64,000 nt of DNA from Candidatus Caenarcanales bacterium. Lineage in GTDB: Bacteria; Cyanobacteriota; Vampirovibrionia; LMEP-6097. The stretch covers positions 62,001 to 126,000 of the forward strand of contig JABSOS010000002.1 of NCBI GenBank assembly GCA_013216135.1, written 5' to 3'. The notes under the pieces are model-generated. The model was not told the DNA's origin and searched no databases. It saw only the letters and a list, made by a program, of their open reading frames with translations. The position numbers were made by a program, and so were the translations under genes. Below, one piece after another: positions 8,201 through 17,329 of the stretch (position 1 is its first letter; every line of letters begins with the position of its first letter).

Positions 8201-9040
8201 TGAAAACATACCTGAATTTTCATACACAAGATTCAATAATTCAAGAATTATAGATAGAGAAGTTCTCCAAAGTAAATTTGGTAAACTCTCGAATGGAAGT
8301 ATACTCTCACCAGCTCAAAGAAATTTAAAATGACTCTTAAATAAAATGGGATTTCCAAAAGATATTAGAGAGATCATATCTAATTTAAGTAAAGCAGAAA
8401 AAACTACTGAAGATCAAGAGACTATAGATAGCTTATTTGATTTTTTAGATAAGATGATCACATTTAATATTAAGGTCCCAGGAATTCAAGGGAATTATTC
8501 GAGTTATGAATTCACTGATAATAATCTTGATGAGAAAAATGCAGCCTTACGGTTTAACACTGGAGGAAACTTAGTTTCACCCAAAATAGAAATATTCAAT
8601 AACTTTGATAAATATACAATTGAAAAAAATAAAATTAAAGGAAATATCGTAATAAAGTAAAAGTTAGACGAAGAAGATTTATACTTTCATAAAATTAACA
8701 GAGATATTATTTTCAATGACTTACCTTACTTTAATGAAATTAAAGAAGCTGAGTTTAACTATACTGGAGCTAAATTAAGAGATAAATTTAGTGATTTATC
8801 TAGATCACTAGAAAAATAGTGCTTGAAAGAGTTCCTTCAGATGCTGTTCGCATTAAAGCTCATAAAGTCACAGACCCAGAAACTGATAAGAAACATGACT
8901 TTTATAATGAAAGTGTTCAAGATATATCAATATTATTCACTATGAACAATGAAGGTAAACTTGAGAATATTAATATCATAAATAAATACGAAAAGACTGA
9001 AGATAATGAGCTAACTATTATTGCTGATTCTATTGATTAA
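8190..9040 (+). pseudogene. Broken hypothetical gene: two in-frame stops and one frameshift
   Basis: One frame runs from ATG 8190 to 8819 and is interrupted by TGA at 8331-8333 and TAA at 8658-8660. The coding character resumes after each stop; the track ORF 8346-8660 is the middle piece. After a run of five A at 8812-8816 the coding sequence continues in the next frame to 9040 (the 73-residue track ORF). The joined protein would be about 280 residues, hydrophilic and rich in Asn, Lys, Asp and Glu, with no recognised domain. Its end overlaps the convergent ABC-F gene by 4 bp. I interpret it as a decaying gene; sequencing error could explain the A-run shift but less easily two separate stops. 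Confidence 0.75.
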
Positions 9041-10962
9041 ATAAAATTTAAAAACTCAGCTTCAATCTCCTGAAGCCTATTTTCAACTTCACCAAGCTCA
9101 GTACTTAGTTTTTCAAGCTCTTTATAATCTTCAGCAAGTTTAGGATCAGCAATTTTACTAGAAAGATTCTCTTTTTTAGTATTTAACTCCTTAATCTCTC
9201 TTTCCATCTTTTTCACTTGCTTTTCACGTTCTTTAGCTTGCTTAGCTGGACTTAAAGTTATTTCCTTAACCTCTTCTTCAGGCTCTGAAAGATCTTCACC
9301 ACGAGCTTTAGCTGCTTTAATTTTTTTCTCACGCATTTGCTCGATAAGGAAATCTCTTTTCTCTAAATAGTCAGCATATGAAGACTTATGAACTATAAGT
9401 GAGCCTTCGACAAATTCCCAAATCTGAGTTGCATGATTATTAATTAAATATCTATCGTGAGAAATACAAATGATAGTCCCCTGATAGGATTCCATAGCAT
9501 CCTCTAAAGATTCTTGGGCGATAGTATCTAAATGGTTAGTAGGCTCATCGAGTAGAAGAGTGTTATAGCCACCTAACATTAATTTAGCTATCGCTAAACG
9601 TGCTTTCTCACCACCACTTAATAAACCCACTTCTTTAAAGACTTGGTCACCACTAAAAAGGAAACGTCCTAAAACTCCACGAACATCAGTTTGAGTAGCT
9701 GTAGGCATCAACTCTTCAATAGTTCTTACTAAGGTTTTACCATAGTCTAAAGTCTGTAACTGATTCTGAGAGTAATAACCTATTTTAGTTCTTTCATGAA
9801 TATCAATAGAACCAGTATCTGGATCCTCAAGACCCATTAACATTTTAAAGAAAGTAGTTTTACCACAGCCATTTGCACCTAAAATAAAGACTCTTTGTGG
9901 TTCTTCTTTAAGCCATTCCAAACCGACTTTTACATCACTAAAGAGTTTATTAGTTCCGAAGCTTTTACCTAAATCTTTAATATGAAAAACGTCTCTTGCA
10001 CTAGGATTTTCTAGTGGAAATTGGATCTGGATTTTACGCTGATCACTTACAGGAACATCTATAACTTCAATTTTTTTAAGCTGTTTTTCACGCGATTTAG
10101 CTTGTTTACTTTTAGCAGCACTTGCTCTAAATCTATTAACAAACTCCATCTGTTTTTCCATAGATTTTTTCTGACGGGCAGCTGTAGCAGCTTGTAAACG
10201 TCTCATGGAATTACGCTGTGCTACATATTCAGAATAGTTTCCTGTGTAAGAAGTTAATTTCCCTCTATCAAGCTCTGCAATTTCATTTACGATTTGATTT
10301 AAAAAATATCTATCGTGAGAAACTAATAGAATTCCATTCGGGTAATCTAATAAAAACTCTTCAAGCCAATCTATAGCCTCTAAATCTAAATGGTTAGTCG
10401 GCTCATCCATTAGTATTAAATCTGGCTCCTCAAGTAAAACCTTCGCTAGGTTAATTCTCATCTGCCAGCCACCACTAAATTTATCTACATGGTGTTCTAA
10501 TTCATCTAAACTAAAACCAAGTCCAGTAACCATTTTACCGATCTTAGCTTCGATCTTATCAGCATCATAATCCTCTAATTTATGCTGAACTTCACCTAGC
10601 TCTTTTAAAACCTGGTCAAAGTCTTCCTCAGAAGCTGTCATCAATTTATTACTAAGATCTTCTTCTTCTTTCTTGAGTATGTTCACATAGGTAAAAACAC
10701 TTTCTAGTTCCTGCCTAAGCGTATTTCCAGCAGTTAACTTAGGGTTCTGAGTTAAAACTTTAATATTAATATGAGGTGCTCGAACCACTTCTCCTTGCTG
10801 AGCTTCAAGTTCACCAATTAAAATCTTTAACAGTGTAGATTTACCTGCACCATTAACACCTATTAACCCAATCTTACTATGATTAGTGATTTTAATAGAA
10901 ACGTCATCAAGTACCTGACGTTTACCAAAGTTGTGAGAAATATTAGTCGCTTCGATTAGCAC
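9037..10962 (-). CDS. ABC-F family ATPase (ribosome-associated type)
   Basis: The 641-residue protein has two ABC ATPase domains and no membrane helices. Walker A motifs are GVNGAGKST (35-43) and GANGCGKTT (near 361). Signature motifs are FSGGWQMRINLA and LSGGEKARLAIA, and both halves have LILMDEPTNHLD-type Walker B sequences. A charged linker joins the halves, and the C-terminus is a Lys/Glu-rich coiled coil, as in the Uup/YheS/YkpA branch of ABC-F. Family members act on the ribosome in translation, stall release or antibiotic protection. Which branch this is cannot be settled by eye. It appears to be a single-gene unit. Confidence 0.9.
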   Translation of the reverse strand: MLIEATNISHNFGKRQVLDDVSIKITNHSKIGLIGVNGAGKSTLLKILIGELEAQQGEVVRAPHINIKVLTQNPKLTAGNTLRQELESVFTYVNILKKEEEDLSNKLMTASEEDFDQVLKELGEVQHKLEDYDADKIEAKIGKMVTGLGFSLDELEHHVDKFSGGWQMRINLAKVLLEEPDLILMDEPTNHLDLEAIDWLEEFLLDYPNGILLVSHDRYFLNQIVNEIAELDRGKLTSYTGNYSEYVAQRNSMRRLQAATAARQKKSMEKQMEFVNRFRASAAKSKQAKSREKQLKKIEVIDVPVSDQRKIQIQFPLENPSARDVFHIKDLGKSFGTNKLFSDVKVGLEWLKEEPQRVFILGANGCGKTTFFKMLMGLEDPDTGSIDIHERTKIGYYSQNQLQTLDYGKTLVRTIEELMPTATQTDVRGVLGRFLFSGDQVFKEVGLLSGGEKARLAIAKLMLGGYNTLLLDEPTNHLDTIAQESLEDAMESYQGTIICISHDRYLINNHATQIWEFVEGSLIVHKSSYADYLEKRDFLIEQMREKKIKAAKARGEDLSEPEEEVKEITLSPAKQAKEREKQVKKMEREIKELNTKKENLSSKIADPKLAEDYKELEKLSTELGEVENRLQEIEAEFLNFI

Positions 10963-11025
10963 ATAGGTATTTTAGCAGGTGCTAGAAATAATATATAATT
11001 TAGTATTAAGAAGTATTACTTTTTA

Positions 11026-11670
11026 TTAATCAACATTTGTGACTTGTTCATTTTCATCTATCTTAAAGCTGTCTAAAGTATCAAGATATGATTCTTTCTT
11101 GTCTTCAGGGATCACATAGTCACCATAAACTCTCTGTTCCAGTGTTGAAATTAAACGATCAAAGTGAGGTTTATGTTCTTCTTGATGAGAATGACTCTTA
11201 GCTTCATTGAGTGTACTCATAAAAGTATCAGTATCACCTGCTCTCATAGCCTTCGTAGCTGTTTCATAATAACCATTATATTGTTTAATTCTCTGCTGTC
11301 TTTGATAGTATGGAGAATTTTGATTATCTTCAATCAGCTGTCTACCAAAATCACTATTTTGAAATTTTTCAACCCAAGGTTGTAAATTAGGCTTCAAAAC
11401 GTCATCAATTAACCCTTTATTACCGATATCAGATGAGCTTACAAACATCTGTTTTTCATCAGGCATAAGAGGTCCATTATCTCGTAAATTAGCTGAATTA
11501 GTTCTTAAAAATTGTGCTTCTTCCTCATTACCAGTAATTCTATTCACAGTATCCAATGAACCTACAGATTCAGTTGTTATTTTTGGTTCTTCTACTAATA
11601 CTGGATTCAATACAGTGCTCGAATAGTCACTACTTGTATCAAAAATCTTTGTTTCTATACCTAAATTCAT
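11026..11670 (-). CDS. Hypothetical acidic protein, no signal peptide
   Basis: I do not recognise this 214-residue protein. The first 50 residues are rich in Ser, Thr and Asp (DTSSDYSSTVLNP), and the rest is hydrophilic and predicted helical, with no membrane segment. A good ribosome-binding site (AAGGAGAAGAG) lies just before the ATG. About 86 bp upstream is an ACTTTGTATAT element, also found at almost the same distance before the gene at 58051. The style of the protein, acidic with a Ser/Thr-rich start and no Sec signal, recurs in several genes of this window. Confidence 0.65.
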   Translation of the reverse strand: MNLGIETKIFDTSSDYSSTVLNPVLVEEPKITTESVGSLDTVNRITGNEEEAQFLRTNSANLRDNGPLMPDEKQMFVSSSDIGNKGLIDDVLKPNLQPWVEKFQNSDFGRQLIEDNQNSPYYQRQQRIKQYNGYYETATKAMRAGDTDTFMSTLNEAKSHSHQEEHKPHFDRLISTLEQRVYGDYVIPEDKKESYLDTLDSFKIDENEQVTNVD

Positions 11671-11755
11671 TATTCTCTTCTCCTTGTCTTTATTGACTCA
11701 TCACACAAAATCAAAAAAATACACAATCTTCGCTTTTAACGAAGTCATTTGACAT

Positions 11756-11766
11756 ATATACAAAGT
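11756..11766 (-). promoter_or_regulatory. Promoter-like ACTTTGTATAT element
   Basis: Read on the minus strand, the 11-mer ACTTTGTATAT ends 86 bp before the start of the 11026-11670 gene. The identical 11-mer lies 92 bp before 58051, and a similar TGTATAT lies 91 bp before 49315. It may be a -10 region with a long untranslated leader. No clear -35 box at normal spacing is visible. Confidence 0.35.
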
Positions 11767-11838
11767 AAGCTCTAAAATTTTTTGACAATAAATTTATAAA
11801 TTTCTCAAAAAAATTTAAATAAACCTAGCAGCACAAAA

Positions 11839-11938
11839 ACAAGTCGATTTTTGCAACATATTTCGAACTATCCAAGATACGAGTCGATTCAATCGAGGTA
11901 TAATGGGAACAAGTCGATTTCCACAGTAAATTTCGACC
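11839..11938. repeat. Two direct repeats of a TCGA-rich motif, 70 bp apart
   Basis: ACAAGTCGATTT followed ten bases later by TTTCGA occurs at 11839-11868 and again at 11909-11938, exactly 70 bp apart and without gaps. Between them lies a perfect palindrome, TCGATTCAATCGA (11884-11896), followed by a TATAAT at 11899-11904. This looks like a regulatory region upstream of the Fic gene, with the repeats as possible operator sites. The rest of the 11671-11989 gap is AT-rich and contains no gene. Confidence 0.5.
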
Positions 11939-11989
11939 CATACCCGCCTTACCCCTAAAATAATAAGAAAAATAAAACTATAAACCCCA

Positions 11990-13075
11990 GTGAACTACAA
12001 AGCAGAAATCCCATATAACGAACTCCCTATACTTCCCCCTGAGCAAGAATTAGAGACTAAAGAAGTTCTCAAAGCAACTATATCTGCAAGTAGAGCTCTC
12101 GCTAAATTAAATGGATCAATAAAAAGTATTCCAAACCCAGATATACTTTTAAACTCAATCACTTTACAGGAAGCAAAATCTAGTTCTGAAATAGAAAATA
12201 TTTTTACGACTAATGACGAATTATTCTCAGCTTTAATTTCTGAAAGTGAGTCCAAGCTCCATCAAAACACTAAAGAAGTCATGCATTACAAAGAAGCACT
12301 GTGGCATGGCTTTAATAAACTTACCGAAAAAGGTTTCTTAGCAACTAATGATTTTATAGAGATAGTCGAAATCGTAAAAAAGATTTCAATTGGAATTAGA
12401 AAAACAACAGGTACTAAAATCTCAAACTCACTTGGCGAGACCATATACACTCCACCAGAAGGGGAAAATATCATACGCGAGAAATTGGCTAACCTCGAAA
12501 ACTTCATCAATAATGCAAGTATCCCACTCGATCCATTAGTCAAGCTTGCTATACAGCACTATCAATTCGAAGCAATACACCCTTTCTATGATGGTAATGG
12601 TAGAACTGGAAGGATTTTAAATATATTACTACTAGTACAGTATGAATTAATTGATTTACCAATACTCTACCTCAGTAAGTACGTCATCGAAAATAAGAAT
12701 GAATACTACAAAAAATTAAAAGCAGTAACTGAAACAGATGCTTGGACAGATTGGATCCTATTTACCATCAAAGGAATTGAAGAGATGTCACTTCACACTC
12801 ACCATAAAATTGAAAAGATTGTTGAGTTTATTGAAAGTGATTCAAGGCTAATCAAAGAAAAGCTTCCAAAAATATATTCCAAGGACTTAATTGAAATCCT
12901 TTATTCACAACCATACTGCAAGATTAAATTTTTAGAGGAAGCTAATATCGCAAAAAAAGAAACTGCAAGTAAGTATTTAAAAGAAATTCAAAGTTTAGAT
13001 ATACTTGATAGCTTCAAGTCAGGTAAAGAAGTATTCTTTGTAAATAAAAAACTGGTTAATTTACTAAAAAACTAA
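11990..13075 (+). CDS. Fic-domain AMPylase (class II, with inhibitory helix)
   Basis: The 361-residue protein has the complete Fic motif HPFYDGNGRTGR (His near residue 197), expected to transfer AMP from ATP to a target hydroxyl. An N-terminal inhibitory motif of the S/T-xxx-E-G/N kind is present in SSEIEN (near 65-69), followed by the family sequence NIFTTNDELF. That layout is the class II, self-inhibited type. The C-terminal part (RLIKEKLPKIYSKDLIEIL onward) is a winged-helix-like domain, as in the well-studied Shewanella Fic protein. The start is GTG at 11990, in line with family N-termini (YNELPILPP). No antitoxin partner is adjacent, so inhibition is probably intramolecular. Upstream repeats may regulate it. 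Confidence 0.92.
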   Translation: MNYKAEIPYNELPILPPEQELETKEVLKATISASRALAKLNGSIKSIPNPDILLNSITLQEAKSSSEIENIFTTNDELFSALISESESKLHQNTKEVMHYKEALWHGFNKLTEKGFLATNDFIEIVEIVKKISIGIRKTTGTKISNSLGETIYTPPEGENIIREKLANLENFINNASIPLDPLVKLAIQHYQFEAIHPFYDGNGRTGRILNILLLVQYELIDLPILYLSKYVIENKNEYYKKLKAVTETDAWTDWILFTIKGIEEMSLHTHHKIEKIVEFIESDSRLIKEKLPKIYSKDLIEILYSQPYCKIKFLEEANIAKKETASKYLKEIQSLDILDSFKSGKEVFFVNKKLVNLLKN

Positions 13076-13096
13076 AGCTTTGCTAAAATCATCTCC

Positions 13097-13438
13097 ATGC
13101 CTAAAAACTACACTATTCTTCATAACCCTAGATGTGGCAAATCTAGAACTGCACTTAAGTTTCTAGAAGAGAAAAAGTTTAAAGTAACAATTCACGAGTA
13201 TTTAAGCGAAGGAATCACTCAAAAATTAATTAAAGACATTTTAGCTATCGCTGACTTTGAGTTAGAAGAAATGATTAGAAAAAAAGAAGCTAAAGAGCTT
13301 GAATTAAATTTAGATCAAAACAAATCTGAATTAATTAAACTTATCAGTGCAAATCCTAAGATTTTGCAGAGACCAATCGTTTTCACAGATAAAAAAGCTG
13401 TTATTGCAAGAGATGATGAGTGGTTTTCTAGAATTTAA
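13097..13438 (+). CDS. arsC: ArsC-family arsenate reductase (glutaredoxin/thioredoxin fold)
   Basis: The 113-residue protein starts with the ArsC pattern ILHNPRCGKSRTAL, placing the catalytic Cys at residue 13. Near the C-terminus it has QRPIVF, the conserved Arg-Pro region that binds the oxyanion. Length and motif order fit the ArsC/YffB family, which reduces arsenate to arsenite with glutathione or glutaredoxin. No arsenite pump or ArsR regulator is nearby, so the physiological substrate is open; the YffB branch has uncertain function. It follows the Fic gene by 21 bp, and the next gene is convergent. Confidence 0.82.
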   Translation: MPKNYTILHNPRCGKSRTALKFLEEKKFKVTIHEYLSEGITQKLIKDILAIADFELEEMIRKKEAKELELNLDQNKSELIKLISANPKILQRPIVFTDKKAVIARDDEWFSRI

Positions 13439-14345
13439 TTAAGCCATAGGCTTAAACTCATCTTCATTAAGTTTAATAGGGTCTTCCCGGTCTCGGTGCT
13501 GAATATAGAGTTCTTTTAGAACTTGCGCAAAATTATAAATGGCAAAGCCTAAATGAGTAGTCCAGAAAAACTTACCGAGGGTTTCAGAAGTTCCAGCAAA
13601 GCTATTCACCATTAAATCAGGCATATTTGCTCCTAAAAGAGCTGTAATAAAAGCGACATAAAGCTTCATTCTATCTAGATCATTATTAAAAGCTCTAGGT
13701 TTCTTTAACTGAGCAATATCCATTGCATTTTCAGGAATCGATTTCATCACTGACTTTAAAGTTTTAAAGAATTTCTTTTTAGCAAGAGACTTTTCTTTAT
13801 CTATCAAATCTATATAAGCGACATTATCCAGAAAAGCAATCATCGGTTCTATAACATGAGCTGGAGCTCCCATATTAATTAGAGGCGCAGCCACAATAAA
13901 AACCTAAAATATCTGGGATATAAGATTTAATTTTTTCATCTATAACGAGTAAAGCTCTAGAAGCAACTAAACTTCCAAACATAACATTAAAAGCTGCATG
14001 GGTAAAAAGCTCTAAGTCATGGTGACTTAAATCTATAGACTTCAAATGAATTGCAGAGTCTGTTGAAATTTGTTGAGAAGCTAATAAGGAAACTATAGCT
14101 AAAGCCTGTGAAGCCATAACCATATTCGTTAAGTGAGGTCGAAGTTTTTTTGCTTCAAAACTATTTAGAAAATTATCAATTGCTTTTTGTTCTTCTAGAC
14201 TAGGCTTAAAAGCACCTGGCACATGAAGTCTTTTGTCTAACAACTCTGAAGCAAAGATTTTACCTAAAATCTGGGTCTGAAGAATTGTTGGATGTTGAGT
14301 AAACTGAGGAAGCTTAAACTCAGATTGATTTCTGTTAAGCTCCAT
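13439..14345 (-). pseudogene. Frameshifted gene, about 300 codons (two overlapping ORFs)
   Basis: Two track ORFs, 14345-13875 (156 aa) and 13894-13439 (151 aa), overlap by 20 bp in different frames. Removing one T from the five-T run after codon GGT near 13900 joins them smoothly (YIPDILGF then IVAAPLINMGAPAHV). The joined protein has hydrophobic helices around residues 75-95 and 115-130 and again in the second half, with no motif I recognise. It is either a gene broken by a 1-base insertion, a site of programmed frameshifting, or a sequence error in a homopolymer. The second ORF has no good ribosome-binding site of its own. It may share a transcript with the secreted protein upstream (14359-15486). 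Confidence 0.65.
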
Positions 14346-14358
14346 TAAACTTACCTAA

Positions 14359-15486
14359 TTATTCGTCTGAATCACCGGATTCTTCTTCAAGCCTAGTAAT
14401 AGTATATTTAACAAGAAATTTAAGAGTTTTTCTTTGACTTGAAAAGAAGCTACCCTTATTATTCAAAAATTTAAAGCTAATATTCTGATCTAAACTAAAG
14501 TTAGGGTCACGTAAATCAGATTCTTCAATATTTTCACCACTTAAAAGAGTTTTAACAGCAGTCTTATTATTAACAAATCTTCTTAGGATCTGCTTTCTAA
14601 AACCACTTACTTGTAGAAGCTCAGAATCAGTTCTTTTTGAACTGTAAAGATTCATTTTGACATCAGCCTGAATCTTACCATTAGAAAGTGTTTCTACATT
14701 TTCAATTGTCGTAGGACTTAAATTATATTTTTTACCAGTATCATTAATTAAATCAAGCGCTCTTCTAACTGAAGGTTGAAGAGCAACTCTAACACTTACA
14801 TTTGCAACTTGTTTTTCTAAAGAAGCCACTATTTCTTCAGCTGTTAAAAATCTTAGATTAGAGCTATCAAATTCAATGATTTGAGGCGCTCTTAAGAAAT
14901 TGAAACTATCAAGGAAATTTTCATCAAAAGTTAAAGTAGTTTCAGGTTCAATAGTTTCTGTTTCAGTGCTAAGCGAATAAATCCCAGGAAAAACTTCTAC
15001 TAAAACTGGGCAAGTTAAAGGTTTCAATTCAATACTCACATCCTCATCTAAAACTTCTTCAATATCAGCAGAAGAATAGATTAAAGTACCAGGTAACTGA
15101 GCAAATCCAGGGTCATTTTTACCACTATATTTAACAGTAAATGGAATATTTAAAGTTCCAAGCTCTTCAAGTTGAGTTAGTCCAGTATCAGTCAAAGTAG
15201 CTGTCGCTTGATTAGATCTTTTGTTATCAAAATGAAGAAAAGTATCACTAAAATCTACTAAATCAAGCTGAAGTGAATCATTCACGATCAACTCAAAGTC
15301 ATATCTTTTAGACGGTAAATTACCAGAAGCTTGAACTGAAATGGAAGTTTCACCGTTAGGATCACCAGTAAATTCAAAAGCATCACCAGGAAACTCTGTT
15401 CCTCTGAACTTAATCTGAGCAGATACATTGCTAAATGAGCATAACAATACGATTAATAAACTTATAAAACGATAATTTAAATTCAT
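14359..15486 (-). CDS. Secreted hypothetical protein
   Basis: The 375-residue protein begins with a clear Sec signal peptide (MNLNYRFISLLIVLLCSFSNVSA, cleavage after VSA near residue 23). The mature part is rich in Asp, Glu, Ser and Thr and looks beta-rich in the first 160 residues, with phrases like GLTQLEELGTLNIPFTVKYSG. The second half is more charged and ends in a very acidic tail. I recognise no domain. The upstream gap (15487-15685) holds only a 61-codon ORF that I do not accept as a gene. Confidence 0.7.
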   Translation of the reverse strand: MNLNYRFISLLIVLLCSFSNVSAQIKFRGTEFPGDAFEFTGDPNGETSISVQASGNLPSKRYDFELIVNDSLQLDLVDFSDTFLHFDNKRSNQATATLTDTGLTQLEELGTLNIPFTVKYSGKNDPGFAQLPGTLIYSSADIEEVLDEDVSIELKPLTCPVLVEVFPGIYSLSTETETIEPETTLTFDENFLDSFNFLRAPQIIEFDSSNLRFLTAEEIVASLEKQVANVSVRVALQPSVRRALDLINDTGKKYNLSPTTIENVETLSNGKIQADVKMNLYSSKRTDSELLQVSGFRKQILRRFVNNKTAVKTLLSGENIEESDLRDPNFSLDQNISFKFLNNKGSFFSSQRKTLKFLVKYTITRLEEESGDSDE

Positions 15487-15685
15487 CTAATTTCCCTGTG
15501 AACAATTCTATCAATATAAAGTAAATAATTAAGTATATAGATAAAGAATACTTCTAAAGTACAGGTAGCAAACAGAAGATTTCCGCCCCAGGTATGGAAA
15601 TCAAGGATTTTGGGTATAAATAATAATAAGTGACGATTTTTCGCAAAACTTCCGGTGCAATGACGCACTGAAGTTAGGAAGACAT

Positions 15686-16570
15686 ATGCGTTACAAGTAC
15701 CCTAGTGAGATATATGAGCACTTTCTTTCTTCGACTAAAGAAGATGAAAGGTATGTACTTGATATTTTTTTCGATCGATTAGATTTAAATAATCTTGCAA
15801 AAGACATAAAAGCTAGTGAATGTCCTGATTTTGATTGCCATATGAATGGTAAATATTATGGAATTGAACTAACTAATTACTATGTAGACTCCGAAGCTAA
15901 TGGCTCACATGGGAAAATGTTTATCTATGACTGGTTTGAGTTTGCAAAAAAACTAAATAAAGAGCTTAGATTAAGAGGTTTGAATTATATCTTTGGTTCA
16001 ATTAGTTGGAAAAATACTAGTGATGATTTTAAAGATGATTGTTTTAAAGAGCAAGTAAAAACCATTAAAGATCCTGAATTCATGCAGGAATTAATAAGTT
16101 TAGTAACAGAAAGATACTCTAAAGTAAAAGAGAGACTGAGTTTGAGCTTAGATAGACTGAGTGATTATCCACTACTCGATGAACATCTTTCAAATATAAA
16201 CCTAGACTATACCTTTCCTGATAAAAACGTACTATGGTGGCATACCAGCCTAAAAGCAAATAAGGTTAAAAACCCTTTAGAAGCTTTAAAGAAGATAGTT
16301 GCACATAAAAATGAAAAGAGTAGAGCTTATAGAGTTGGCTTTGATGAAAAATGGTTAATTATTTTTTCCCATGGGTTATTTCTTTCAGATTTACTTTACC
16401 TCCATGAAACAGCTCTAGAAGATTATATGGAGCTAGATGTAGAGCATTTTGATAAAGTATTTGTTTTTAGTAAGCGTTTTGAAGAGATTCATATAATCTA
16501 TCCAGAACCAGTGAAAGTCTTTAGTTACAAAACGAGAGAGGTATTTTTAGATAGAAGGTTTTTGGATTAA
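15686..16570 (+). CDS. Hypothetical protein with PD-(D/E)xK nuclease-like motif
   Basis: The 294-residue protein has no signal peptide or membrane helix. Near residues 45-62 it has CPDFDCHMNGKYYGIELTNY, which resembles the PD...ExT active-site strand of restriction-endonuclease-fold nucleases (Pro-Asp, then Glu-Leu-Thr). The rest is charged and mixed in predicted structure, with no HNH or helicase motif. A nuclease role is only a suggestion. An AGGAAG ribosome-binding site sits before the ATG. The gene stands alone between divergent and codirectional neighbours. Confidence 0.6.
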   Translation: MRYKYPSEIYEHFLSSTKEDERYVLDIFFDRLDLNNLAKDIKASECPDFDCHMNGKYYGIELTNYYVDSEANGSHGKMFIYDWFEFAKKLNKELRLRGLNYIFGSISWKNTSDDFKDDCFKEQVKTIKDPEFMQELISLVTERYSKVKERLSLSLDRLSDYPLLDEHLSNINLDYTFPDKNVLWWHTSLKANKVKNPLEALKKIVAHKNEKSRAYRVGFDEKWLIIFSHGLFLSDLLYLHETALEDYMELDVEHFDKVFVFSKRFEEIHIIYPEPVKVFSYKTREVFLDRRFLD

Positions 16571-16665
16571 AGATAACTAGATAAATTTATTCGTAGAAGT
16601 TAAGCAAATACAATCGACAAGTGATTTGAAAGAAAAAAATATGCTAGATTGATTCCTGCAAGATT

Positions 16666-17319
16666 ATGGATTCAAGAAGAGTATTTTATTTATTAGTTTT
16701 ATTTCTCTTACATTCAAGTGCAGTAAGCGCACATGTTGAAAGTGTAAATAGAAGTAAAGCAGTTGAAAGCTCATCAATAAAAATAAGAGGTGTGAACCTA
16801 CAAAGTGCAAGTGCCTGCTTTGAATTTTCAACCAGTGCAGATGCAAAAACAGCTACTTGTAGAGAATTGAATCTTAAAAGTAACAGTAGAGGTAATGTAG
16901 CTAGAATACTTTTACCGTCAGTTGATAGAGACACTCAAGGAATGCTGGTGATCAAAACTTTAGAAGGTCAAAATAAACAAGAATTTCCATTACTGATTAC
17001 AAATAGAACATTACCAAGACCTAGAAGTTCCAATCAAGTCGGAAGCATCACTGGAAATGTGGTAGGTTGTACTGGTTTAGATGATAATAGCTTTTCCGTT
17101 CATCTAGCTAGTACCTCAGGATCTGTTCAGTTAGACTCAAATAGAAGCTTTACATTTGTTAATGTCCCAACTGGAACTTATAAACTAATAGTAAAACAAT
17201 ACGGAATGGAAGCTGCAAGACTAGAAAGTATTACAGTGAAAACTGGATCAAAAGCAAATGCTGGAGATATTATGATCAGAGACTGTGGTGGAGTAGCAGA
17301 TAAGGTTGTAACACCATAA
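16666..17319 (+). CDS. Secreted protein with carboxypeptidase-regulatory-like (beta-sandwich) domain
   Basis: The 217-residue protein starts with a signal peptide (YLLVLFLLHSSAVSA, cleavage near residue 22). Residues 125-210 show the pattern of a carboxypeptidase regulatory-like domain: GSITGNVVGC, then SFTFVNVPTGTYKLIV, then GDIMI. Such domains act as small adhesive or structural beta-sandwiches on surface proteins. Four Cys in the mature part could form disulfides. The next gene starts 10 bp downstream, preceded by AAGGAG, so this is the first gene of a three-gene set with two tail-collar-domain proteins. Confidence 0.72.
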   Translation: MDSRRVFYLLVLFLLHSSAVSAHVESVNRSKAVESSSIKIRGVNLQSASACFEFSTSADAKTATCRELNLKSNSRGNVARILLPSVDRDTQGMLVIKTLEGQNKQEFPLLITNRTLPRPRSSNQVGSITGNVVGCTGLDDNSFSVHLASTSGSVQLDSNRSFTFVNVPTGTYKLIVKQYGMEAARLESITVKTGSKANAGDIMIRDCGGVADKVVTP

Positions 17320-17329
17320 GGAGTTTAAA

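Noticed and set aside
11839-11938. CRISPR-like array
   Set aside because: Only two imperfect 30-bp copies with a 40-bp interval are present, and there are no cas genes. A regulatory repeat explains it better.
15483-15668. 61-codon ORF upstream of the secreted protein 14359-15486
   Set aside because: It has no ribosome-binding site, no family resemblance and an unusual composition, and overlaps the start of the signal-peptide gene. It is most likely chance.
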